DNA of 64,000 nt from Isoetes taiwanensis. Taxonomy: Eukaryota > Streptophyta > Lycopodiopsida > Isoetales > Isoetaceae. The stretch spans positions 2,397,815-2,461,814 of the forward strand of contig JAJEKV010000006.1 in the NCBI GenBank assembly GCA_021234155.1, in the 5' to 3' direction. Position 1 is the first letter of the stretch; each line of letters starts with the position of its first letter. The position numbers and the translations under genes are program-made. Positions 1 through 10,969 of the stretch are shown in pieces. The notes under the pieces were generated by a model, which was given only the letters and a program-made list of their open reading frames with translations, was not told where the DNA came from and searched no databases.

Positions 1-1960
1 TTGAGCTACCTTGGCATCTTTGCACCTAGGTGGCCTGTTTAAGCGTAGGTGACATGTTTGAGCCACCTTGGCATGTTGGAGCCTAGGTGGCATGTTGCAG
101 CCCACATGGCATGTTTGAGCCACCTTGCCATGTTGGAGCATAGGCATGTTGGAGCCCACGTGGCATGCTCGAGCCTAGGTGGCATGTTGGAGCCTAGGTG
201 GCATGTTTGAGCCACCTTGGCATGTTGGAACCTAGGTGGCATGTTGGAGCCTGCGTGGCATGTTTGAGGCTAGGTGGAATGTTGGAACCCGCGTCGCGTG
301 GTTGAGCCACCTTGGCATGTTTGAACCACCTTGGCATGTTTGAGCCTGTGTGGCATGTTGGCATGTTTGAGCCTAGGTGGCATGTTGGAGCCTAGATGAC
401 ATGTTTGAGCCACCTTGGCATGTTGGAGCCTAGGTGGCATGATGGAGTCCATGTGGCATGTTTGAGCCACCTTGGCATGTTGGAGTCTAGGTGGCATGTT
501 TGAGACACCTTGGTCATGTTGGAGCCACGTGGCATGTTTGAGCCACCTTGGCATGTTGGAGCCTAGGTGGCATGTTAGAGACTGCGTGGCATGTTTGAGC
601 CACCTTGGCATGTTTGAGCCTAGGTGGCATGTTGGAGCCTAGATGGCATGTTTGAGCCACCTTGGCATGTTGGAGCCTAGGTAGCATGTTTGAGCCTAGG
701 TGGCATGTTGGAGCCTAGATGGCATGTTTGAGCTCCTTGGCATGTGTGAGCCACCTTGGCATGCTGGAGCCTAGGTGGCATGTTTGAGTCTAGGTCGCAT
801 GTTTGAGCCACCTTGGCATGCTTGAGCCTAGGTGGCATGTTGGAGCCAACCTTGGCATGTTGGAGCCAAGGTGGCATGTCGGAGCCTTTGTGGCATGTTG
901 GAGCCTAGGTGGCATGTTTGAGCCACCTTGGCATGTTGGAGCCTAGGTGGCGTGTTTGAGATAGCTTGGCATGTTGGAGCCTAGGTGGCCTTGGAGGCCA
1001 CTTGGCATGTTTAAGACTAGGTGGCATGTTGGAGCCTAGATGGCATGTTTAAGCCACCTTGGCATATTGGAGGTGGCATGTTTGAGCCACCTTGGTGTGT
1101 TGGAGCCTAGGTGGCATGTTGGAGCCCACGTGGCATGTTTGAGCCTAGGTGGCATGTTGGAGCCTAGGTGGCATATTTGAGCCACCTTGGCATGTTGGAG
1201 CCTAGGTGGCATGTTGGAGCCCGCGTGGCACATTTGAGCCACCTTGGCATGTTGGAGCCAAGGTGGCATGTTGTGAGCCACCTTGGTTTGTTGGAGCTTA
1301 GGTGGCATGTTTGAGCCACCTTGGCATGTTTGAGCCACATTGGCATGTTGGAGCCTAGGTGGCATGTTGGAGCCCGCATGGCATATTTGAGCCACCTTGG
1401 CATGTTGGAGCCTAGGTGGCATGTTGGAGCCCGCGTGGCACATTTTGAGCCACCTTGGCATGTTGGAGCCAAGGTGGCATGTTTGTGAGCCACCTTGGCA
1501 GGTTGGAGCCTAGGTGGCATGTTTGAGCCACCTTGGCATGTTTGAGCCACATTGGCATGTTGGAGCCTAGGTGGCATGTTGGAGCAGCGTGGCATATTTG
1601 AGCCACATTGGCATGTTGGAGCCTAGGTGGCATGTTTGAGCCACCTTGGCTTGTTGGAGCCTAGGTGGCATGTTGGAGCCAGTGTGGCATGTTTGAGCTA
1701 CCTTGGCATGTTTGAGCCTAGGTGGCATGTTGGAGCCTAGGTGACATGTTTGAGCTACCTTGGCATGTTGGAGCCTAGGTGGCATGTTGGTGCCCACGTG
1801 GCATGTTAGAGCCCACGTGGCATGTTTCAGCCACCTTGGCATGTTGGAGTCTAGGTTGCATGTTGGAGCCCACGTGGCATGTTTGAGCCACCGTGGCATG
1901 TTGGGGCCCACGTGGCATATTTGAGCCACGTTGGCATGTTGCAGCCCACGTGCCATGTTG
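1..1960. repeat. 19-bp minisatellite array (about 100 copies, open at left edge)
   Basis: The tract is a head-to-tail array of a 19-bp unit of the type GGCATGTTGGAGCCTAGGT. It alternates irregularly with variants in which CTAGGT is replaced by CACCTT, CACGT, CTAGAT or CGCGT. Dividing the length by 19 gives about 103 units, and occasional units are shortened or expanded. Because 19 is not a multiple of three and the minus-strand unit lacks stops in all three frames, long minus-strand frames with 19-residue periodicity arise. These are by-products of the repeat, not genes. Many variants contain a palindromic core (CCTAGG or CCACGTGG). The array ends near 1960, where the sequence becomes unique, and it continues beyond the left edge. 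Confidence 0.95.
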
Positions 1961-4369
1961 TATTTGAGTCCTTCAAGAAATGCCTATATGATGCCAAACC
2001 AGTGTCTATCTTTGTTTCTTCGTATCATTGTGTCTTCTACAAGTTGGCAAGTGATGGATGTCTTCAAGTTTCACGCTCTACAAGCTCACACACACACATG
2101 TATGAAGTCAAATCCTAGTGAGTGTGTCAAGCATGCATACATCACTTCTATCCCGCCATTTTGTGGCAGTAATGGCATGTGGACAACTTGGTCATACATG
2201 CATTCTTAGAAAACCATAAAAAACCACACCTCAAAAAAACACTACCTTAAAAAACACCACCTTGAAAAAAAACATCCCTTCAAAAAACTATACCGCCCGA
2301 GAAAACAACACCTTCTTAAGAAACCACACATTCTTAGAAAAAAAAACTACGGCTCCCTAAGAAAAACTACAGCACATCCATGAAACACCACACCTCCATA
2401 TAATTACGTGTATGTTTTTTTCAAATCTTCAAAAAAACAATCCGTGTTTTGTTTTTACTGTTGTTTTCAGCCGTGGACCAAATGTTGGGGTGAGTGTGAT
2501 ACCACTCAAAGGCAACCCACAGGAGCGATGTCATATGTAATAGAGGTGACCACACTTTTAGGCACGTGCAAGGCATCTCACAATGATAAACTCTAAGCAA
2601 TAGAAGTCGCGTTCACAAATTCAACCTGTGGAGAAATGACATCGTCTATCTACCGATCGTCATCTCATAGCTTCAAAGGCATGCCAGAATGCCCGACTGC
2701 AACAACCAAGTGATCCTACTCAAGCGATCAATGGCATCGCACATCTCAACCTTGCAACGACACACCGCATGTATGGATGCTGAGCAATCACCGCACTCCA
2801 CACGATAGGTAAACACATTAAGGAGGAGCACTTTTCATTAGGGGTCACATCGAGGAACATTCTTTGCAACTTTGGATGATGATATCAGATCAGAAACGAA
2901 GGTCAATTATAGTAGCAGCACCTCACGGAACCCCGGTCAACCAGAACGAGGAGTATGCAGCAAAAACCGAAGAACCAAATGCAATAGGAGCATTTAAGTA
3001 TATCCTCTTATATAAATTGGAAGAGTGGATGAATCAAAATCCCAATGTAAGCATGTATATGTCTATTGTATATCTCGAGGGCTCACACATGTAGCGTAGA
3101 AACATGAGTTTAGAGTCATGTTTTAGGGGTTTAGCATTTAGATCGAGAGTCTCCATCACTTCGATTGCCAAAGGATGAAACAAAGAAATACAACGATAGC
3201 CCAAGGTCAAGTTTTCAAATGGAAGAGCAAGTAAGAGGGAGAAACGACCAGAGCCCAAGCAAAGCTTCGACTCCAAACACTTCGAGAAGTGGCCTCAAGT
3301 AGAAGAATGCTTGTCCAGCACAATGTCAGGATGAGGGACAATGTCGGTCATGTCAAGATCATTAGTGCTGTACCATCTAGGTTTTGCACGACGACATCTT
3401 TGGGACGCAACTCTACCTCCTGTGGTAGCAGCACACTTAACGGCCATATGACACGAGTGCCCTCAACAATAGAAGGAGGAACGCCCAGACATCTTCAAAA
3501 ACCGTGGCCACGACCTCAAGCCGACATGCGACATACGTGTTAGATGGAGATGCTTGTGACATGCGTGTTAGATGGAGACGCGCTTACAAAGGTACCGCAT
3601 CAATGAGATGTGACTTCAACAACTAGGTGATGGCTTCATCAAGTACTCCTACCAATAATTAGAAGAGAAGAAGTCGAACGTATCTCCGACATGTAGGACC
3701 TCAACACCCAAGATAGAAGTATTCAACACCGTAAGGACGAGGATAGCAACCAAGGCACCTTTGGCAAAAAGAGAGTTCAAGAGAATAGCTAGGCTACAAA
3801 GACTTGGTGTAAAATATGATTCAGAAGCTTCAGGAACTAGATTTGCTCTGGGGTTAAGGCAAGGCCTTCTAAAGATAACTATTGCAGCTTAAAAAACCAA
3901 GCCTTTAAGAAATCTATGTTGAAACTGCTCCAGGTCATTGAAGATTTGGCTGAAGACCTCGAACTGATGGAATGAAAATCTAAAGCCTCATTTAGACTGG
4001 TCCTTGTTTGGGAAGAAGCAAATGACCACAAAATTGTTGAGTTTAAGGAAAAATTCAAGAAAGATAATGTCTATCTCACCGTGGCTGAAGAACTTTAAGG
4101 GATCGAAGTTAAGCACGAGACTATTCTCCATAAGCTAAAACTGACCAAAAATTGTATATTCAGCGACTCTAATGGGTACTTCAACCCCCCGAGAAGTAAG
4201 CAAACGTCCGTGCCCAAATTGTTCTCGGATGGCGACATAGAGACTAAACATGAATAAATGCAGTATTCTATGGGAAGATTCCTTGAAATCCTTAGATACC
4301 AAAGGAATCAAAATTAACCCCCAGTCAAGCCATTACTCTGCTAAGCCTGTGGAGGCCAATAGTAGCTCG
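1961..4369. other. Region without a recognisable gene
   Basis: No coding feature could be supported here. About 2205-2400 is low-complexity A-rich sequence made of loosely repeated AAAAAACCACACCTT-like blocks. The rest contains only short frames without family resemblance. Around 3800-4350 the composition begins to resemble the decayed L1-like element that follows, but no motif could be identified. Confidence 0.6.
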
Positions 4370-6440
4370 GATAAAAAAAGAAACTGCCTTCTCTCTCTCC
4401 TAATCTGTCCTACGATGGCCGTGCTCTGACAGCTAATGTGGTGCTGGCAAGCACCCATGTCTATTTCTCATCTGTCCTTATTGCTAATAAGAAGACTTAC
4501 GACGATATTGAGAGATGCCTTAGAGATTATCTCTAGAAGGGAATACATTTTGTGAAATGGGAAGAAATTATCCATTGTAAAAAAGAAGGGGGTCTGGGAC
4601 TTAAGGCGCTTCACAAACATAGTCAGACTCTTGGAGCCAAATACATATGGAAAGCTATCAATGGCTGGACTTCCCTTGCTATGGAATTCTTAAGATATTG
4701 GCTACAGATCAGCAAGCCTTTGGGAATGAGAAAGTATGCCCACCATCTTCCTGACTCTATCTACTATCAATTTAAGAGTGCTCCCAACACCTCCCCTCTT
4801 ATGAGGAATTTTTTTGAAGCCTGGAACCTAGTGACAGAAGGCTTTGAGCATAAGGACATTAATTTTGACAATGCCAACTTCTCGTTGTTCTAGTCGGTCT
4901 TTGCTAAGAAAAACGATGTTTGATGGGCGCTCAAGCACCCTTGAATTTGGAAAAAAATGGAAAGAGGCAGGGATTACTCAACTTCAACATCTCAGGGATG
5001 GTGACAAGTGGTGAAAATAGGAGGATATTAAGCAAGCTGTGGGGAGTAAGCGTGTTGATAAAATTATCTTTGATACTGTCATGAGTGTAGCTCATACTCA
5101 AACAGAATGCCAGCCCTCAAGAACTCCTGATTGTCACATACAGAACTCAAAAAATTACAAAGTGGCTTTGAGATACAAAGTTATTGCCCTCACCCCCCTC
5201 CAAAACCTAGAACCACCCCGACAAATGGCAAGTATCCAATAGCCATCTTGAGGAATAATTGGAAATCTTACTCCCAATCAAAAGTGCAAGTCTTTGCCTG
5301 GAGATGCTTGCATCATGCCCTCCCCACCAATCATTCTATGCATAAAAGATGCCTGGATCTAGGAACTCGTCCTCATTATAAATTGTGTAGTCATCGGTCA
5401 GAAATAACTAAACATATTTTTTACTGCCCCAAGATCAGAGAGTTCTGGAGATGGTTGGATAGCTACCTGAGGTTGAAAGGACATAATGTTGGTAACTGGG
5501 CCAACCTTATGGACCTGCTAAGAGGCTCTAACAGATTTCTTAATACTAATAAACAGAAAGCCTTTGGGTCATTTGAAAACACGTGAATAATATCAATTAT
5601 TCAAATCATAGGGTTGATATTGCTTGGATGAAAGTAGTTTTTCAGATAGAATTGTCCAGAACTGCAATGGCTCATAAAAATAGAAAGCAAGATAAAGCTC
5701 ATAGTGGGTGGTTGTCTATAAGGAAATTTGAAGGTTTTTATAACATCTTCTTATGTGATGACATGCTTCTTACTGATGATCATTTTGTGGTGTTCAGAAC
5801 TGCTGATTGCACTCACATTGAGGATGGATTGTAAGCCAAATTTCCTTGATCTTTCAAATTATGTGGCTGTTACAGAAATTTTTAGTAATGAGCAGTTATG
5901 GCCTTTATCTCCTACTTGACCAAGATCTGCAAAAGCTTAAATCCTTTCTGCTCAATGGTTATCAAGCTCATATGTTAGATGGATTTCTGTTCTGTTATGA
6001 TAGAATGCTTACAGAAGGTCAATTCCTGAACTTTAGAAATATGTTCTATCGTCACAAGGCCCTGCAAGACGCTCATGGTGAGGCCCTTGTTCTCTTTTCT
6101 GATACGGTCCCTCTATGATTTTTTGCCTTCCCCCCTGAATGGAATGAAATTGGCTCGCAAGTCCACCCGGTGGCTACAGATTTGGTGATCATAGATGGTG
6201 ACGAGAATGACTTAGACCCTGATCTCTTCCTTCAGGATGTACACTAAACTTGGAGTCAGATCTGACAGTGAAGGGTACCCGGTGGAAATCCCTTTTCCTT
6301 ATGTATAGAGCAGGGGCTGTTTTTACATCTTTTTGTTTACAAAAACAGGTATAGGGTCGATGCCCTACAACCTATTTCTGTCCTTTATGTAACTTGATAT
6401 GTTTAATACAAATCTTCCTTTCCTCCAAAAAGGGGGTTGT
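4370..6440 (+). pseudogene. L1-like LINE, ORF2 C-terminal remnant plus 3' region
   Basis: This is a decayed 3' part of an L1-like LINE. Around 4415-4530 the reading GRALTANVVL...SSVLIANKK parallels the post-RT region of the L1-like element at 43938-47963. From 4552 to 4893 a 113-codon frame continues it (WEEIIHCKKEGGLGLKAL). The 5131-5586 frame carries the zf-RVT type C-terminal region (VFAWRCLHHALPTN, then CSH.....HIFYCPKIREFW). Stops and frameshifts separate these pieces. Downstream frames (5583-5834, 5846-6118) have no recognisable family but probably belong to the same element. The segment near 6250-6440 reads like an L1 3' UTR. The endonuclease and RT catalytic core are missing, so this is a dead 5'-truncated copy. 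Confidence 0.7.
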
Positions 6441-6689
6441 GGGGGATATGTAGACAAAACATCAACCAAAATCTTGGACTCTTAGCTATGGAACAAGATC
6501 TCGATTATGGGCAAATACGACAAAATCAATGGTATTCCTTCTTTTAAAAATGCTTTGTTGAATTCTTATATATATGATGGCGGGATGCCTATGAGAAAAA
6601 ATAATATAAATAATAATTTAAATAACAAGATTGGATGGGGAAGGGAGGTCTATGGTTGATTTGTTTGCTATTGATGACAGGGCTACATA

Positions 6690-7604
6690 GATAAAGTATG
6701 CTAACAATGGCATTCTAATTCATTTTCCTTACACTTCCCTAGCTTAGTTGATGTTAAGAATTGGCTTAATAAATCAATTAACATTCCCATTCTTTCCATT
6801 CTTAAGCTGGATGTCAAGATCTTTCAAATTATGTGCAAAGATAGCCAACATAAGAATATTTTGCTTTGCTCACGAGAAAGGTTTCAAGTGTTAAATACAT
6901 TGCTTACATTATGAAATAGCATCCCTTTTATATTCCCGATAGCTATTTTTGCATTGCTACCACGACTTGGATCTCCTGCCCCAATCTTTCCTCCCCCCCC
7001 CCGTTTTGAACCTAAGGCCACTGGAGAGCTATTGGAAATTGCTTAGCAAAGGTTATTCAAGTGTCCATTCCTCAAACTATTTTCCCTTCTGCCTGTATTC
7101 TGAAAGAAAATTGATTCAGTCTAGGAAAATCATATTGGTAATAGAATTGACTATGATAGCTTTCTTGATATCAATATTGTCTACTCCAAGCTTCCCATTA
7201 GTAGGCCTAAAGAAAAAGAAAAGGGTGAAGCTCCTCCAGACAAAGGGAAAGCTCCCATGTTTATGCCTGCTAATACCTCTGTTAAACAGGCTTGGATTAA
7301 AAAGGCCATTATGCCTAATATAAACAATGGTATCAGAATTGATAGGAATGATAAGTCCAATGTGATTGGGGAATCTGACAATAAAGATTATAACTCTACC
7401 CCCAATCCAGGTCAACAAATTTGGCCCCCGATTATTAAGCCTCTTAAGATGAGCAAGATTGTCATTGAGGATGATAGTATCCAGAAGAATGACCAGCTTG
7501 ACAATATTATTGTAGAATATATTCATAATGAGGAGGTGTTTTGGGATAACTTCAACTATGAGAGTGACATCTTCAACAATTCTATTCCCAATTATATCGA
7601 ATAG
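6690..7604 (+). pseudogene. L1-like ORF1 remnant (copy 1)
   Basis: The region upstream of the endonuclease has fragments typical of plant L1 ORF1. A stretch near 6755-6900 reads VKNWLNKSINIPILSILK and then MCKDSQHKNILLCSRE, resembling the nucleic-acid-binding N-terminal domain (DUF4283 type). A 115-codon frame at 7257-7604 (acidic, Asn/Asp-rich, no zinc knuckle visible) would be the C-terminal tail. The pieces lie in different frames and are separated by stops. Assignment rests mainly on position in front of the endonuclease, so confidence is moderate. Confidence 0.45.
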
Positions 7605-7685
7605 ATGAAATCTTGGACAGAAAGGAGGATGAGAGTTGGAAGATGATCTCTTACAACAAGAAGAAAGAAGGTAAAAATCACAACT

Positions 7686-9663
7686 TTGAAACAACCAGAA
7701 AGAGTTCCAGGGTCCATAAAAAAACTCTCTTTTCTAATACTAACATTTAGATGCCTATCTTGGAATCTCCAAGGCATCAATTTAAATGCAAAATGTAGTC
7801 GGCTTAAGGTTTGCCTCTCTTCCATAAGATTTGATATAGTCTTCTTTCAGAAGCATAAACTTCATGATGATGATTTCAAGAGGTTGTTGTCTAATGTTCT
7901 TCCTTCAAATTTTAGGCTTTGAGCCATTAGAGCAAATAATAATTATGCAGTTATTTCAATAGCTTGAAGAGATAGCTTAAACCTGTCTAATATTCAGATG
8001 ATACGACAATAGAGGTTGATGGCAAATTCTTCCCGAGAACATTGGTAATATCAGATTTGCTTTTGTTAACATCTATGTCTTCAATCAGCCAGGTAACAGA
8101 TTTCCTTTCTGACATACCATTAGAAATAGCTTAAATACCTTATGATGAATGTGTGATGGCTGGCGATTTTAACTATTCTATTCTATTCTATTCTATTCAT
8201 TCATAGATACATGAGGAGCATTAATTTTAGACCCTTGTCCAATCAAGAGCATAATTCATGGTCCCATCTCCCGGGGGATTCACCTTTGATTAGCGTATAA
8301 CCCATGAGAGTTCAACGGAGGGGTGTTTTTTGGACCATTTGCATACGTATATTTAGGGGTTAGGGGTGTTTTTAGGCGCTGATTTGGAGCAATATCTATA
8401 CACAGAGGGGTCAAATTGCCTTTTAAAATTGCATATACAAGGGGGATTTTTTGCTACCCTCCGAACGCAGATGCCATACCCCCCTTATGTATAAGTGCAC
8501 CCCCCGGGTCCCATCTGCTGTTTAGCCACAATTTGAAGTTAGCTAGGACTCAACCTATCACCCTCAACTGGTTTAATCAAAGGCTCGATGATCCTATTCA
8601 TGTCTTCATGACAGGTTATATTTGAGTGAGAATTTATTGAACCTCAGTGGTAGGGTCTCAAATCTCAATGGTTTTACTTTGTCTGATCATTTTTCTCAGC
8701 TTTTGGAGATCAAAGCCACTCCATTAACACCAAGAGGAACTCCATCTTCAAGCTCAATATTACTCTTTTAGATCGTGTTGATTTTATGAATGAGTTTGAA
8801 CAAGCCTAGAACATAATTCCTATGCCAACCGACCAGATCAAGCTCCACATTGAAAGAGAAGAAATTAAGATAGCTAAAGGTTGGCAGCTTAAGGCTAAGA
8901 TCAGGAAGCTCAAGGATGATGAAATAGCAAACTCCAAGTATTTTTTTATAAAGGCTAAAGGAAGAATGAAGAAAAACAAAATATTCAGCATTTGCATGGA
9001 CGACTCCATGATCACAGAGGACAATGAGCTGAAAGGGGCAGCCACAATCCACTTTACTAGAATCATGGATACTGCCCCGAATGTTGCTGTAGCTGAAATT
9101 GACGACTTCATCAAGCTATAGATCATGGTTGGAGACCAACATAATGGCAGTATGAAAAGACCCTTCACCAATGAAGAACTCTAGCCAAATATTAAAGGTA
9201 TGGACAATGGTAAGACTCGTGGTCCTGATGGGAATTTTTTAAGAAAATACGGGACCTTATTGGCCCTGATGGCACTAACATTTGCAACGAGTTTTTGTTA
9301 CTCAAAACTTTGGACTGCAGAATCAATACAAGTTTCATAACTTTAATCCCAAAAGTTGAGGAGCCAATCTCTTTCTTAGATTATAGACCTATCTCCCTCA
9401 AAAATCATCTACAAAATCATTACTGCCTCTAGTACAGCCAGACTCAAGTCTCTTTTGGATCAATAATTACCAACACTCAAAGTGCTTATTTGAAGGATAG
9501 ATCCATTTTGATAATGTGCTGCAATAAGTGGCATGCACTTGGCTAAGGATAGCAAACAGACATAGCCTTACTGAAGCTTGACATCACAAAAGTTTTTGAT
9601 ACTGTTAGTTGGAGCTTTCTCATTAATTGTTGTCAAAGAATTGGTTTTTCTCAAGATGTTATC
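7686..9663 (+). pseudogene. L1-like ORF2: APE endonuclease and start of RT (copy 1)
   Basis: The AP-endonuclease-like domain starts near 7740 with FRCLSWNLQGINL and continues to FFQKHKLHDDD. The usual catalytic-motif Glu (QEHK in the other L1-like copies here) is Lys. AGDFN is at about 8165. After a 238-bp insertion the reading resumes as LLFSHNLKLARTQP, matching the partner copy. Around 8830-9120 is the linker (EEIKIAKGWQLKAKIRKL...NSKYFFIKAKG). RT begins near 9190 (IKGMDNGKTRGPDG) and reaches LKLDITKVFDTVSWSFL at about 9575-9625. The pieces lie in several frames with stops, so this is a dead copy. Confidence 0.75.
8270..8507. mobile_element. Small non-coding DNA element (MITE-like) with target duplication
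   Basis: A 238-bp insertion interrupts the L1-like endonuclease. It is flanked by the direct repeat GTCCCATCT (8261-8269 and 8508-8516), extendable to GGTCCCATCT. Its ends are imperfect inverted repeats: CCGGGGGATTCAC at the left against the complement of GTGCACCCCCCGG at the right. It has no coding capacity and several G-rich GGGGTGTTTTTT-type blocks. Excising the element plus one repeat restores the endonuclease reading. A 9-10-bp duplication fits the Mutator superfamily best; hAT elements normally give 8 bp. The superfamily call is inference. Confidence 0.7.
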
Positions 9664-10452
9664 AGCACGTCTGAAGAGAGTATGGCAAGAGCATTGTAGG
9701 GGATGGTTCGCACGATGGTCCATAGACTATCAACACATTGTGGATATATCGGATATCGCAGAGCAGGAGCTGCATTTGAATGCGCGCTTTGCTGCCTCTC
9801 TGTGGGATGCGCCCACTCTTGCAAAGCCCAAAACAGAGTACTACCACACACAGGTCAATCCGTCGCTTGAACGCGGCCCCCACCAGTATCTGAAGGCACA
9901 CATTTCCACCAAGAAACGAAGAGCTATAGCTGCAATAAGGACAGGGTCCCACCATCTCAGAATTGAGACAGGCCGCTGGGGTACGGATAGAGGGCAGGGA
10001 ATTCCCCGGCATGAGAGATTATGCCAGTGCTGTCATATGCAGATAGTAGAAGATGAACACCATGCTCTACAGCAATGCCCAGCATATGCACACATCCGAA
10101 CGGCTCATGCCGATCTCAGATGCTCTAAGATAGCAATTCACCAACTGCTGGCTTCGCCAATGGTGGCACATCTTGCGTCCTACATTCTGCAAGTCTCCAC
10201 CGTCAGGGAGTCCCTCACAGCACAGGGAATTTGAGCGCCCAAATAGGGCCTCTCAACGCCTACTACAAGGGTTTTTCCTCCCACACGGGGGGTTTTTTCA
10301 TCCCAGTGGTAGAGACACATTATACAGGGTTTCCGTGGTTTTATTTTGTGTTTGGAAACTTTCCACTATATTGTAAAACCGTCTCATATGCCAGTTGGTC
10401 TCCGTGGACGTTAAAATATACTTCCTTCCTTCCTTCCTTCCTTCCTTCCTTT
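9664..10452 (+). mobile_element. 5'-truncated LINE, family 2 (copy a), tail (CTTC)n
   Basis: A truncated LINE lies inside the L1-like RT. Its frame (about 9665-10234) encodes the C-terminal part of a non-L1 RT protein. It includes RTGSHHLRIETGRWG and a zinc-binding CQCCHMQIVEDEHHALQQC (C-x2-C-x9-H-x4-C). The 3' UTR contains GGGGGGTTTTTTCATCCC. A degenerate version of the shared 3' stem-loop follows (CCAGTTGGTCTCCGTGGACG, 10391-10410), then the tail (CTTC)n at 10421-10452. The L1-like sequence resumes as AILKNSR. The copy is dead on arrival, lacking endonuclease and RT catalytic motifs. No clean target duplication was seen. Confidence 0.75.
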
Positions 10453-10899
10453 AGCCATACTTAAGAATTCTAGATCTTTTGTTCTCAGAGGGGTTAAGAA
10501 AGGGTGCACTCTTGCTCATTTTCTTTTTCTCACAGTTATAGAGGCATTGAATGGTGCTTTTAAAAATGCTAGCCAAAGGAGCATGATCATGGCCTCAAAC
10601 TTCCTCAAAATCAAGATGATCAATTCTCTATCAATGCTCACTTTGCAGATGACACATTTTTATTTGTTCACATAGACCAGCAATCTATCATAAATACTCA
10701 GTTGATTTTGCAAAATTTTGCAATTATTCGGGTTGCAAAATTAATTCTACCAAGTCAAATCTCATGGCCAAATCAGGTAAATGGAGGGCAAACTACTCTG
10801 ACTATTGGCTGTGAGTATCTTCTCCCTAATACCAAATCCAAGATTTTTGGTATTTCTTTTGCTCTCAGAACTAATGCTAGTGATCTATAGTATGATATT
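10453..10899 (+). pseudogene. L1-like RT continuation (copy 1, 3' remainder)
   Basis: The reading resumes after the nested LINE with AILKNSRS, then RGVKKGCTLAHFLFLTVIEAL (RT motif B region). An FADDTFLFV-type catalytic box follows at about 10640-10670 and ISFALRTNASDL at about 10855-10890. All are collinear with the element at 43938-47963. It stops abruptly near 10899, where ORF1-tail sequence of LINE A begins. Stops interrupt the frame. Confidence 0.7.
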
Positions 10900-10969
10900 A
10901 TTGAAGCAAGCAGGAAAACAAGCAAAATGGAGAAAGGGCAAAGTCGTGATAGAAGATATAGGAGAATAG

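Larger units (their letters stand above)
6441..10899 (+). mobile_element. L1-like LINE (copy 1), decayed, with two nested insertions
   Basis: An L1-like LINE spans ORF1 remnants (6.5-7.6 kb), endonuclease (7.7-8.7 kb), the linker and start of RT (8.8-9.66 kb) and more RT (10.45-10.9 kb). It is interrupted by a 238-bp element at 8270-8507 and by a truncated LINE of another family at about 9662-10452. Removing either insertion restores readable continuity with the L1-like element at 43938-47963, which shows that both inserted into a once continuous copy. The 3' part of this LINE is absent beyond about 10899, where LINE A begins. Many stops and frameshifts make it inactive. Confidence 0.75.

Noticed and set aside
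39-1956. Several minus-strand frames of 60-140 codons with a 19-residue repeat
   Set aside because: They follow mechanically from a 19-bp unit that has no stop on that strand, and they break wherever a unit is irregular. No start context or conserved length was seen.
1-1960. CRISPR-like regular repeat
   Set aside because: Units are contiguous with no unique spacers, and the window is eukaryotic.
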